Below are positions 1 through 12,035 of a stretch of DNA of 64,000 nucleotides, one piece after another (positions within the stretch are counted from its first letter, which is position 1; each line of letters begins with the position of its first letter). The notes under the pieces were generated by a model, which was given only the letters and a program-made list of their open reading frames with translations, ran no database searches and was not told the DNA's origin. A program made the translations under genes and the position numbers. The stretch comes from Sialis fuliginosa (taxonomy: Eukaryota > Arthropoda > Insecta > Megaloptera > Sialidae). The stretch covers positions 11,842,001 to 11,906,000 of the forward strand of contig OY540812.1 in assembly GCA_961205875.1 (NCBI GenBank). The letters run 5' to 3'.

Positions 1-1049
1 CCGAAAGAAAATAGCCGAAAAAAATAATTAAAACATTTTAATTTATTTATCATAAATAACTATACATAAAATTACTTCTTACTGTGATACATTTTCACAC
101 TTCCTTTATTTGTAGTTTTTAGATAAGTTTAAGTTAAAGGGCACTCGTAATTAAAGGAGTAACGACTTTCCACCCACGCTGTACATGACAGTGATGCTAA
201 AGAGTACTTTCTCTCATCAGTACCGAGTGAGGATGTCATGTACCTTCGGTATTTATGTCATGTGATTATTGTAACAGGTTAGTGATCTCATTTAACCTGA
301 GATCTGTCTTCGATTATCTAAAAGACTTGTCTAGTTCATTTTATTACGTTTTTCGTAATACTTTATCATGTTTAATGGTTTTTAACATGCAGATAAAACT
401 GAAACGGAGCTAAGAATCGATTAAAGCAGTGTTTCTAAAACTTAAAGCATTTACGTACTCTTTTTTCGACATTAATTTTACCGGCGTACCCCATTTTTGA
501 ACACAATAATGTAAAGGGAATATATTAATACACAATTGTAATTCGTATAGTTTTGAATATGAAATATTTGTAAATATTCAACAGTATAACACAAAATCCT
601 TTCACGTATGACCAGAGGTAATAATTATAAACGCTAACATGATGTCGAAAAAACTATTCTGTATATCATCGAATTTTAGTATAAAAATAAATCTTCGTTG
701 TGAGAAATTTAATAAAACTTTGTCAAATGCGAGTCCAACCTCGCATATGCGTATAGCGTACCGTATATTAAAACCTTAATCAGAGTTTACTTTAAATATT
801 ATCGAAAAATATTTAATATTTTACCTCTAATTTTGAATAATTTTCAAAAAAATACGTACGGCTGATAATTTTCTTTTAAACTCGGTGTCATTATACATAT
901 TCTCAATTTTTTATTTTTTTATACTATTATTAGTCGGGGCAAATATTATTTTTACGATTTTTTTTGAAAAGTTATTAAACGAAGATAAAACGTTTACAAT
1001 TTTTAATTCCTTGAATTGTCAGCATTCATTTGACTCATCGGTATCGAAT

Positions 1050-1215
1050 TAAAATAAAATTTTGGTAACAAATCCGCGCCCCTCCCCTTAAAAAACACAA
1101 AAACTTTTTAAAAAATTCAGCTTTTTGGGTCAAACGGTTCAGTAGTTTGTAAGCTATGACATACATACAGACAGCCAGACAGTGTTGATTCCATAAGTTC
1201 CATTTTCCGATTATT
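1050..1215 (+). repeat. Dispersed 3'-tail-like repeat
   Basis: Contains a GGTCAAACGGTTCAGTAG core, then an ACATACATACAGACAG run and GTGTTGATTCCATAAG. The last part recurs near 43600 (CAGTGTTGATTCCATAAGTG followed by a TTCCGATTTCGATACGGAAC-like end). Cores of this kind are common at the 3' ends of insect non-LTR or SINE-like elements. No coding part is present. Confidence 0.5.
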
Positions 1216-2855
1216 ATTTGTCTTATAATTTTAACAATAATTTTAATAAATTGACATTTACATATTTACCAAAAGAAATTTTATTTATTTGAAACCTTAT
1301 TTTTACATTTACGACAGACCTGATATTTGTTAACTAGTTTTTAGTTTTATTCTGTTCACGTCGTCTACACTGTATGTGAAGATGCATCATTTGTCTTTAC
1401 TAATTGATTAAAGAACTTAACTAAACCAAGTTGACATGTATGACATATTTGAACACGAGTTTAACAGGTTGGTATAAATGAACAGTCTACAAATAAATTG
1501 AAATAATCTTAAAAATCAATCGATGTTGAACTATCTCATATCTCAGTATTATTATTATTATTTATTTATTTAAACTTTGTACAAAGATATACAGGATGTT
1601 CACCAGAACCGAATGATCATTGCTTACTTTGTTATTATTGGAGCTAGAAGATCAGTTAAATGGGCAAAGTATCAGTATTTTTTCCGGGATGAATAATGGC
1701 GTCTCAAAATAACAATTTAATGTCGAATTTAAGAGATATATTGAAAAATAACGTTTTTTTAATAGAATACGCTGTATATTATAATTGGATTTTATAGTTG
1801 AGAATGTTCTCTTTATAAAAGTCTTACACACGTATGGTGGTAAAATTGTTATAAAATAAGATATAACAAGTAATAAATTAATAGAAAAAGTTTGTTATGC
1901 AGATTTAATAAAATACGAACAATTGATTAAAAATTTTAAAACTATAATTTCAGGTATTTATGCCTTATGTCGCAGATTTTTAACGTTTTTGAGTATTATT
2001 GATAACAAATTATAATTAATTATAATAATAATATTTTTCTTTATCAATAAAAATATTTTTATATATATCACTTAAAAATACATCGCATAAAATCTAAATA
2101 TAGGTAAATATAAAATAAAAGTTCAAAATATTTACTTCTTTTCAATAATTAATTAATTATTTAACATTCAACTAAAAATCTTTCTTAATTTAAATATCTA
2201 CCTAATATTTATATAGAACACTTTTAAACATAAATTTTCGTGAAAGTACATATTTCCTTTTTGGAAATTCAGGTGAGCTATTCATATTTCATTTGTAAAT
2301 TGTTTTTATAAAAGAAATTCTTATTTTATAGTATCCGTAGCGGAAGTTATAACTATTTGTAGTAATCTGTTATTTTTTATTATACCCTTTACAACATAAA
2401 AAAACTTGTGTCGCCTTTAATAGCAAATTGTATCGTTTTACAACAAATATAAACCTAATCTAAATGTTATATAGTGCCATATATTTGCTCAAATTAAATG
2501 ACTAAAATAACGGAAATGTGTAATTAATTATACATTTTAAATATTTAATTTTCTTATATTTCTTTCCATGTTAAAAATATTTACGTATTGAGATAAATAT
2601 GTTTACTTTTGATTTAATTAGGCAATATTATATTTAGTTGAAAAGAAAACATTTTCAGTACCTATATAATTGTATTTTAACGGAGAAAAATAAATTTTTC
2701 GAGGAATTTTTTATTTAGATCAGTACAAAAACTGAAGCATTTGATAGAAACGTTTATTTCCTTATTTTTATTTTATTAAAAGAGATTTTCATGAAATACA
2801 CCTTTATAATACAAACAGTTATGTAAAAAAATTTATCAAAATAAATTTAAGATAA

Positions 2856-3475
2856 AACGGCCAAGTGCGTGTTGGGCACGCACTTGATAGTTTCGTAGTA
2901 ATTCTCTCTACGATTCATAAAAAAGAGTTATTTCATAATTTTTCATAAACTATTCTTGCTACAGTGTTCGTTATATTATTATATTTCATTGAAAGTACTA
3001 ATTAAAAGCTACATTCTGGAATTTTAAAAAAAAAATTTGCATCAATAGTTTAGAAATAAGAGGGGGGGACGCTCTGATAAGCACATTTAAAAGCAAATAT
3101 ATCGTTACTGAAGGGTTAAAATCAAAAGATCATATAACGTTTTTGTTGCATTTTAGGAGACCTATCTATTACGGGAGGCGGGGGGGGGGCATTCTAACAT
3201 CAACATTGAAAAACAAATATATCGTGACAGAAGGGTTAAAATCAAAACGTCATTTAATCATTTTTGTTTGTTTCAATTGGATAAGTGAAAAAAAATTAAT
3301 ATACTTTTCAGTCTATGAGAAAAGAGTCCTCATCATTTATGTTTTCGGATCATCAAAAAATTCCAAATTTCATCTTAATAGATATAAAATTTTTATAGAC
3401 AAACGAGCAGATGGACAGAGCAAAATTATAAGGGTTTCTAGTTTTCTACGGAACCCTAAAAACTACCACCCGTTA
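2856..3475 (+). repeat. GGCCAAGTGCG-type dispersed repeat with internal 120-bp duplication
   Basis: Starts ACGGCCAAGTGCGTGTTGGG and ends near CTACGGAACCCTAAAAA, the usual limits of a repeat I associate with lepidopteran genomes. Inside, a segment with a G-run, AAATATATCGT and AGGGTTAAAATC is present twice with a 120-bp offset (3095 and 3215). The short open frame at 3143-3478 lies wholly inside the repeat and is not a gene. Related copies lie near 45820-46015 and, in reverse orientation, 57420-58030. Confidence 0.65.
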
Positions 3476-3901
3476 TGAAAATTTCGGAATTTTTTAATGA
3501 ATGCTAACGTCAGAAAATGAAGGAGTTTGTATTGGGTCTTGATGAGTAAGTTAGTCATTTAGAACTTATTTCTTAATAATTTGATATATATGTAGATTGA
3601 TTTTTGCAAAGATGTAGGTATTAATATTTAAATTTTGTATTTATATTATTACCATTGGTATATTTAAGAAAATATTTAAAAAATTGGAATTATATCCACT
3701 TTTTTCTAAATGAAATGATTACACTGTTTTCATATTTATATTAATAACACATTTTTTTAAATTCAATCTGTAAGTTTGAGTATATAACTTATAAGTATGA
3801 ATAATTTTAACTTTAAAATGTAGCTCAAACCGTACAATTCTAAGTATTTCAAATAAACCTTTTCAAGCGATATCACATTTACACTAAACAACGTCGTTTA
3901 C

Positions 3902-4093
3902 CTCTATGTCTAGCCCTAGCCGCTTTAGCCCGGGCTTTACGCACGCGGGCCGACAAACTCTCCCAGTCCCTGGGATCATCCATGGGGTTAGCTCCCGGGT
4001 CGGCGCGCTTCTCGCTCTCGCCCGTCTCAGCGTGGTGACGCGTCACGCGACCAATCACAACACCATCCGCGATGTACTCCACGACCTCCTCGT
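3902..4093 (-). CDS. Exon A (most 3' exon seen) of the unknown gene
   Basis: The acceptor is a T-rich tract ending TTTTCAG at 4094-4095. The exon begins with two codon bases, AC, and exon B ends with G, so the junction makes GAC (Asp). Codons use mainly G/C in third position, unlike the surrounding AT-rich DNA. The peptide starts DEEVVEYIADGVVIGRVTRH, a compact stretch that looks structured. It is followed by a charged linker (ESEKRADPG), a DDPRDWESLSARVRKA segment and an Arg/Ala/Lys-rich tail. The donor at 3901-3900 reads AGAG/GTAAAC, which is strong, and leaves the frame in phase 1. If it is skipped, the frame adds a few residues and stops at 3879-3881, but I found no AATAAA signal on this strand in the next few hundred bases. 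I therefore favour splicing to an exon left of the window. Confidence 0.85.
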
Positions 4094-6841
4094 CTGAAAA
4101 CATGCAATGTTAATCTCAAATATACGTCTAATTATCAAGGAACGTTTAATTTAAGCTACTCGACATACATCTACTTTTATTTATATTTTTTAATAGACCT
4201 GGGCTTTAAGTTAAAAATAAACTCGCTTTTTGGTCTTTCTCATACATATCAATTGTATTATAAATGTTTCACTAAATGCATGTGATTAATTTTTTTAAAT
4301 ATATGTAACCTATTTTCAACAGCTTAAGTATATCTTAAACTATTTTTAGTTTAAGAACCTTAAAGATGTAATTGTCATTTTGTAATTAGCATTAAGAATT
4401 GAAAAGAAAGTCAAAAACGTAAATGTAAAACTCAATTCATCATGAATAGTATCTACTACAGTAAATAACAAGATTCCTAGAAAATAATCTACTGTAAAGC
4501 AGTGATTCTGAAATGACCCACAGACCCTGGGTAATGATCGCAGATGAAGGTTTAATTTTTGTAAAATATATGTTTTATCAAACTTTTTATGATTATTGAC
4601 TATTAATTTATAGATAAAGGGGTTTGCAAAACTATATGTCTGGAAGCTTACAAAGTTTCGAAACTACTGTTATATAGTATTAGTTCTAATAAAGTTGAAT
4701 AAAATATCAACCTAGATAAACGGTTAGTTAATGAAATTACAAATATTATTAAAATTCCCTTAAAATTCATACTACTGTTGATTTACCAACTCAATTTTAT
4801 ATACAGAAAAATCGATAAATTAAATATGGTATACAAATACTATTTTATTCTTTTATTTTATTTTGATCCTCGTAATTCTTCACTGTCATAAAATTTTTAA
4901 ATGGTCTGATATTATTTATTAATGACTTTAGTCATTTATATTTCATCTCCTTAACAGCCCCAGTAAATCCGCGACAAAATAAAGCTCAGTGAGCATCAGT
5001 ATAATGTCTTTTGTAAACTTGTTTCACAGAAAATGTGAACATAACAAAATCAACTAATTTTATGAAATTACCATAATTTTATCTTAATTATTTAATTAAG
5101 TTATATCATTCAAGAACTACGCTGCCGTTGCTCCCTCAACAAAATTTAAACCAAATATTTATTACTTTTAATAAACTCCAAGCTTAATATTCATTACTGT
5201 ATTACTAAAATAAATTTCTTCGCTTGTATTTTATGTTTTATTTCATTACATTCACCCATTAATTAAAATATTAAATATAATTTTTTTTCGATTTTTTCTC
5301 TTGTAACTATAATTATTAGATACAAATAATTTTTTTTAATTAATATGTGTTGTAGATTCATTTTATTCTGGTATTTTTTTGTTTTTGCATCTGGAAAACT
5401 CTAATTAATTATACAAAAATAATGCACGAAAAACATAAAAATAAATGTTTTGTCAAAAACTCTTCATTAAAATCACTTTGAAAATGTTTTAATAAAAAAA
5501 ACCATTGTGTGTTATAATATAATTAAATATACATCAAATAACTAACTATATTTCTGCGTATACGGATTTAAGTATAATAAAATAATTGTTTATTTATTCT
5601 TCAGTTAACCATGTCATCGCCCAGAGCTCTACATGAAATATTTCATAATATTATATATTATAATCCAATCTTAATACGATTAGTGCATAACAGCGATCAT
5701 TTTAATCTAAAATAAATGTACTTCATAGTAGGTATATTTATATAGATTCAAAAAAGTTTGCAATCTTGAACTAAAATCATTTTATAGAATTGCAAAAAGT
5801 TAACATTATTACATACATTTAATTTGCAAAATAGATAAATATAAGCATACACACATGACACAAAAAATCTGTTAGAAAAGGCTAACATCCAGCCAACAAT
5901 AATATCGTTTTCATCATCATTATATGTAACTACTGTAATAATAAAACGGACTACTTGTATTACCCTATCTGATTTAGAAATGTATACTCGTAAAATATAG
6001 AAATAATTAGTTACATAAACCTTATTTTTTAATAAAGTTTATAATAAACCTTACATTACTATAGTTATAGTATCTATCTATCACTTAATTGATTGACTTA
6101 TTTACCAATTTTATAATAGGTTAACGCATTGTAATTTCGATCGATATACATATATATTTTAGTAAGTATTCTTCACTTGTATGCAGTGGCGAATCTGAAA
6201 TTTTTTATTACAGGTGGCTGTAATGGATTTTCTTTAAATAGTTAACGTGCAAGGGGTTAAAAAAAATTTGATAAAATCTCATTTGGAAGCATGTAAATTC
6301 AGTTATTCTATAAAAAAGTAGTTTGAAGATAAAACATTACGTTTTTGAATGAAAAATATTTAAAAAAATCATTTTTACACCCTTACAGAATAAAAATTAC
6401 AAATTTTGTTTGTTAGCTTTGCAGTCTCATAATTTTTCGAAAAATTAATTAAAGTTAAATTTGCTAAAACCACTTTAAAAAATAAAGATTTAAATTTTTT
6501 AAATCATTGTTATCACCATAATTAGAATCCTTTGAATAAAACCTAAACTACTTATAATGTTTATATACTATATAATTTTCACTTAAACTAAAAATATACA
6601 CCTTAACCACAATAAACAATGTCACTCGACACGTGTTTCGACTTCACAAGAAGTCATCATCAGGAGCCTAACAGTTCCAGACAAACACGTGCCGATTGGT
6701 ATATATTTTTAGTTTAAGTGACTAAGGAACCACAGTTTCTCCGTTTTTCCAGTACTATATAATTTTGTTTTAATTTTTTTAGGAGGAAGAGCTAAAGCCT
6801 CCTTAAATCTGATACTGCTTCTATGTATTAAAATATCTCAC
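4094..6841. other. Intron A-B
   Basis: A 2.7-kb AT-rich intron of the gene, bounded by GTGAGA and TTTTCAG. Apart from the 141-bp inverted-repeat element at 6580-6720 and an AGTGGCG-type repeat end near 6186, I see no exon or structured element. Confidence 0.75.
6580..6720. mobile_element. 141-bp inverted-repeat element with internal CACGTGTTTCGAC hairpin
   Basis: Perfect 19-bp terminal inverted repeats (CACTTAAACTAAAAATATA and its complement at 6702-6720) enclose GACACGTGTTTCGACTTC, a short stem (GACTTC/GAAGTC) and CATCATCAGGAGCC. This core is a motif I associate with small hairpin elements common in moths and butterflies. It lies 120 bp from exon B. No coding capacity. Confidence 0.7.
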
Positions 6842-7145
6842 CTTTCGTTTTGACGTGTTTCTGTGATGCCTCCTTCACATCATCGACATCGGGTGCATCC
6901 TCATCGCTCAAGTCCTTCTCCCTTGTGTCTTCGTGTTCGGTTACTCGTTTTGTCTCACTCACTAGCTTGCCATCCGGTGTCACCGCCTGCTTCTCGTGAG
7001 TGTCCTCGGTGTCTACCACACGGCGGGACTTGGTGCTCTCGTTGACTAACCGCGGCCCGCTGGGGGTCTTAGATACAGCTTTCTTTAACTCCTTCAGAGG
7101 GATACGTATGTCCTTGTATCCGCTGTTTACAGCTGTTAAGTATTG
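6842..7145 (-). CDS. Exon B of the unknown gene
   Basis: This 304-nt exon has an acceptor TTTGTTACAG just before CAATACTTAACAG and a strong donor AAAG/GTGAGA at 6841-6840. It starts on a codon boundary and ends after one base, matching exon C upstream and exon A downstream. The peptide opens QYLTAVNSGYKDIRIPLKEL, continues through a Lys/Ser/Pro segment (KAVSKTPSGPRLVNES), then an R-R-V-V-D-T-E-D-T motif and VTPDGKLVSETKRVTEHEDT. It ends in an acidic run (DLSDEDAPDVDDV) and a Lys-rich tail. The repeated 'T-x-x-x-V/I-T-E-x-E-D-T' style resembles exon D, so the protein may contain loose internal repeats. A small 141-bp inverted-repeat element lies 120 bp beyond the donor. Confidence 0.9.
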
Positions 7146-9235
7146 CTGTAACAAATAAATTTCATAGTTATAGGAAAAAATAATATAATTAAATTAAATT
7201 TATATATAATTGTTTTCATAAAATTAACGTTAACAACTCAAACTTAAACTGACAAAAAACAATTATTTCACATTCAAATTCATATAGTTATGTCTAGTAT
7301 GTAATATAAAAAAAACATTCAATTAAAATCTTTCAAGATATTGAACTGTATTAAATTACTTAAATCCATAGACAACATTACATAGCTGTCAGTCGCACTG
7401 AAAATATGAACCTCGTAGAAAAATGTTAGTTTGGTTTGTTTAAAAACATTTTTTTCATAACACCGAGTATAAGGATCAAACTATAGACAACATCATATTT
7501 ACAAAAATAACTTCTAAATTAAAATATTTGAAACAAAAACCTTTGAATTCTCTTTGTAGATGATTCTAATAATAGCATTATACATTCCTTTTTATAATAA
7601 ATCATATTCGCCAACACAAATAATATAAATAAAAAAAGTCACTTCGACAACATTAATTCTAAATATATAATAACATTTTTTTTTATTTCTAAAGGAAAAT
7701 TAGCTATTGATATTTATACTGACTAGTATCGAAATTCGACCAATATTTTACTTCCCTTAACGGCAACATACACAGATGATTTTTTTTGTGCACAACTATG
7801 ACACAGCATCTTTCGAATGATATAAATTTCATTCACCTCCTTTTACAATAAATACTAAAGAAACGTACGACAATTTTCGATGTTCACGTATTAATATACT
7901 ACATGTAAATATATGTACAATATTATACAATTTTAAAACACTATTCCTTGCAAGAATTTATCGAAAATGTATTTTTTTTTTATTTTGTTAATTACAATAC
8001 ATACTAACGGAAATAATTACAGATAACATCTGAAAAGGTAAAATCAATTGACATAATAATACATTACATCTATCTATTATTATATTAACTAATAATGAAA
8101 GTTTATGAACCAACTGTAATTACTTATAAAATTGTTGATATTCATGATAATTCTACAAAAATCAACAGACCATAAAGACAATAATAGTGAAATTTAACAT
8201 ATAATTAAAACCATATAAAAATACCAATAATTATACAATTCCATGATATTACCTTGAATTTAAAAATATTTTTTTACAAAATCAAAAATAAATAAATGAA
8301 AGTGAAATAAAGCATGAATTATTACTACTAATTAGACAAATAAGTTATGCAGAGGTATATTTAATTGAGTATTTCAATAAAATTATTTACAATAGTGGGT
8401 GGAACTATGACAAATTTAATTTGTTTATTCAGTGATTTTGTTTAATTCACATAACCTTAAAAGTCAATGTTCAAATGTATTGGTGTAAAAAATATTTGTT
8501 TGACATTTTATAGTATAATTTGATTTACGAATTTTGTAATATCATATTTTATGCTTAAAAATTTTCTCATAAACTTCATTTTTATTATAAACGATTTAAA
8601 CATTATTTCAAACTCCAATCACATAAAAAAAGTTATAAAAATTTTTTATAAACGTAAAATTTAAAACAAATGCTTATATTATATATCTATATATAGTAGA
8701 AGACTTTTTTATTTCCGATCACACAAGCTTTGTGTTTGTCAACAAACTAATGAAAAGAAAATTAAATTACTATTTCCTTTATATCCGGATAAAATCTTCA
8801 GGAAATAACAATCGGTAGTGGATGAAGAAATCTTTTACCCAATTTTCCCTCATCAAAAAGGCGCGCGTCTGTTTGAGGACAATTCTCACACTTTATTATT
8901 TTATACTTTAAATCAATAACCCAGTTTTTTTAACATTTATTCCTATTTTCACTCTTATCAATTTTTTGTATACATACCCAAAATAAACATTTTAAAATGT
9001 ATATTATATCTTCGTACATTAGAAAATAATAATTATGTTTTAATTAATATAATTATAAAATAATTTTTAGATTTATAAACAATACAATAATAAGACTCAA
9101 TATGTATGTAATTTTATAATTTAACTATTAGTGTTTTATGTTCTATTTATGTATTTTTACGATTTTTTAATCAATTTGTTACATGTATATTATATATATA
9201 CCTATTTATGTATTTTCTCTCTGACGCTATTAATC

Positions 9236-9578
9236 CTTTATGTCAGCGGTCACCAAACTACGGCCCGCGGGCCGAATCCAGCCCTCCAAAGTTTTTCATC
9301 CGGACCCTGATTTTTATATATAAATATTTTTTATACATATAAAAAATATTAATTTTATATAATTTAAGGATTTGATGTAAATATGTGTATTTATCTATAT
9401 TTGAATAGATATTTTCCATTATAAACGATATATATACTCTATTTACATAGCTAATTGCACATGTAAATAAATGTTCTAATAGGATTCCAACAAGAATGTT
9501 TTTCGTACGGTCCCCCATGTTTAAAAAAAATTCGATCCAGCCCGTTTCTCGAAAATTTTGGTAACCCCTGCTTTATGT
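9236..9578. mobile_element. Non-autonomous hAT-type element with perfect 8-bp target duplication
   Basis: The element spans 9244-9570 (327 bp). It begins CAGCGGTCACCAAA and ends TTTTGGTAACCCCTG, giving imperfect terminal inverted repeats with the CAG(C/G)GGT(C/T)ACC signature of hAT elements. CTTTATGT flanks it on both sides (9236-9243 and 9571-9578), an exact 8-bp duplication as hAT transposases make. Inside are ACGGCCCGCGGGCCG near one end and AT-rich filler. There is no transposase; the open frame at 9258-9518 is incidental. Confidence 0.85.
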
Positions 9579-9600
9579 ACAAGGCAATAATAAAGAAATT

Positions 9601-9620
9601 TATCTATCTATCTATCTATA
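9601..9620 (+). repeat. (TATC)n microsatellite
   Basis: Five tandem TATC units immediately precede an ACTAATATTAAAATGC segment, a combination often found at ends of dispersed insect repeats. Confidence 0.85.
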
Positions 9621-9713
9621 CTAATATTAAAATGCTCAATTTGTTAATATGTCTGTATGTGCGTAACAAATATACAAATGTATGTAGTAGCTAGCATTCG
9701 AAATATTATATAT

Positions 9714-10005
9714 GTTAGCTGACCCGGCAAACGTTGTTCTGCCCAAAAATAATGTGTATAAAAATCAGACCATAAATACACAATTTCGTAAATATCTCGA
9801 CTCCAGCGCCAAAAAATATAAACTTATCGGAACACCAAACGAACATATGGCGTAAATATGGCTTCGATACGTCCTGTGGTTTAGGCGTGATGACGTAATA
9901 TACTTATGAACGTTTTTATATATTAAGATGAATATTACATTTATAATCAAAAATAACTTATTTTCAGGTTAGGACGCTTTGCACCCAGACGCCGCACGTA
10001 CCTAA
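9714..10005 (+). repeat. AGCTGACCCGGCAAACGTTG dispersed repeat
   Basis: Opens with AGCTGACCCGGCAAACGTTG and continues as AT-rich sequence to a GACGCCGCACGTACC-like end. The opening motif is one I know as a high-copy tail in many insect genomes. Its right limit is a guess. It has no coding function; the minus-strand open frame in it is incidental. Confidence 0.45.
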
Positions 10006-11995
10006 TATCATAATAAATATATCTAATACATTTTTTTATAAAATTTAAAACCGTGTATTTATTAAAATCAAATTAAATAACTCTTACTTATTTATCAAGA
10101 ATCCACATATTAATATCTAAAACTGAACACTATTAACTTTATTACAAACATCACTTATTGTTAGAAACGGACACCCAACAGCAACAATATCAACAACTAA
10201 ACATACAATAAATATAGTAACACATTACTGATTATACAATTTCGAATGTAACACACATATGTTCATATTAGAGGTGTAAAGACAATGTTCTAGATACTTT
10301 CATAAAATATATCGGAAATAAAATTATTTAAAATGGCAATACTTTCTTGCCTCTATTACGTCCTGAATACAACAATATAATACAATACCTATTATCAATT
10401 TTTATTTATTTCTTATACGTACATCTAAAAATATATTTTTTTTATAAAAATCATTATTAGATATGATTTTCTGTAATTTTTGTTTCCGATCTCTAATTTC
10501 CCACATTTGCAAACTTATTATTAGTTTTGTTTGTATGATATGTAACATATATTTTAATAAATGTAACTTGCTACTCGTATCTATCGTCTGAACTCAATAG
10601 ACAAACAAACTTGAATGAAGTAGACCAGAATGTAAACAATTCTATAAGAAACAGGTTCATTATTATATTACCTTAGTATTAACTTTATCTCTAGATATAA
10701 TTGCATTCTCTTTGCAAATTCGTTGTACGAAATTAATTGAAATTGTTAATTATCCTCTGTACAAGGTACAAATATGTACTTTCAGAGCTCATCATTTTAT
10801 TATTCATTATTATCACCTGGTTTCTAAAGAAAGAGAAATTCATTTTTCCGTAATATCATATTCAAATAATTTAATTTATTTTTACTAAATAATTAGATGC
10901 ACACACTTTCGATTTAATGAGGTTTTAATATTTCTGACATGATACATGTACCATTTAAAAATAATGATAAAGCATAATTTCGATACACTTGAAATAAATC
11001 TTGTAGTTTTTTTTAGTAAGATTACCAACGTTCATTGCAAATAAAACTTCAACATATTCAATAAGATATTTTTACACTTAATAGAAATTAAATAACTTTT
11101 AAATGCTGTCATTGTTAAGAAAACTTGTTTTTAAATAAAAATTATTACATAATTATATACCGGGTGTTCAAAATAAAACGTTTCGGATTTTTATGTGTTT
11201 TGAAAATACAACTAAATAAAAACTATATTGATAGGGGCAATATCATGATATTTTTTTAATGTGCCTATACCTAAAAAATCCGAAATATTTATTAATTAAA
11301 CGTTTTTTCTGGAAAAGTAGAACTTCTTTGATTCCCAATAGGCACAGTGGCAAAAAAAATCATAAATTTGTGTCCCCGTTATATTTATGTATAGATATAA
11401 AAATTCAAAACAACAGTCAATAAAAAAAAATACATATATTATTATACATATAATGTAATAATAGTAACGTTAAAATATAAATAATAACAACTTAATTGTG
11501 AAAAAAATTCAAAGAATCATCGTCAGGCTTTTAGAAGGAAATAAAATATGAGAAAGATGTCGTTATCTCAATAATATTCATGTAGCGACGGGAATGTTTT
11601 GTCTTCATTAAATTCTGACGTTTACACAATTAAATTGTTATTATTTATATTATTATAGTAAAAAAAATTGAATTGATAGAAAACACAACATTAAAATAAA
11701 TAAATAATTAAATAAGGAACTTAATAAATTAATGCTCAAGACAATCAAGATATGAAGAAACTACTTGACTGTATTATTAAGAAAAGAACGCCAACAGAAT
11801 AAGAAGAAGAAGGTGAACTTATATAAAAATTACCATACCATACCATACTTATTCTATTTACAATATTCATTTCTTATTCAAATAAATGCGTTCAGGTTCA
11901 AATATAGTATCATACAATATTTTTACCATATTGGTAACGCTTTAATTATGCGGTCACAATTTTATTGATTGGTTTCGGTCACAGGTAAAACACCT

Positions 11996-12035
11996 GTATG
12001 TATGTATATATGTATGTATGTTTACATATATATAT
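11996..12035 (+). repeat. (TATG)n/(TA)n microsatellite
   Basis: Runs of TATG units broken by TATATA, followed by a further ACATATATATATA stretch. Confidence 0.75.

Larger units (their letters stand above)
1..3901. other. Intron or 3' flank left of exon A; repeats only
   Basis: AT-rich sequence with no block of coding character on either strand. It holds a 3'-tail-like dispersed repeat around 1050-1215 (with a TTGGGTCAAACGGTTCAGTA core) and the GGCCAAGTGCG-type repeat at 2856-3475. If exon A is spliced at 3901, this is intron. Confidence 0.6.

Noticed and set aside
3143-3478. Plus-strand frame of 111 codons
   Set aside because: It lies wholly in the GGCCAAGTGCG-type repeat and includes its duplicated unit and G-run; no codon bias.
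3906-4097. Plus-strand frame opposite exon A
   Set aside because: Shadow of exon A; the minus frame has matching splice sites and phases.
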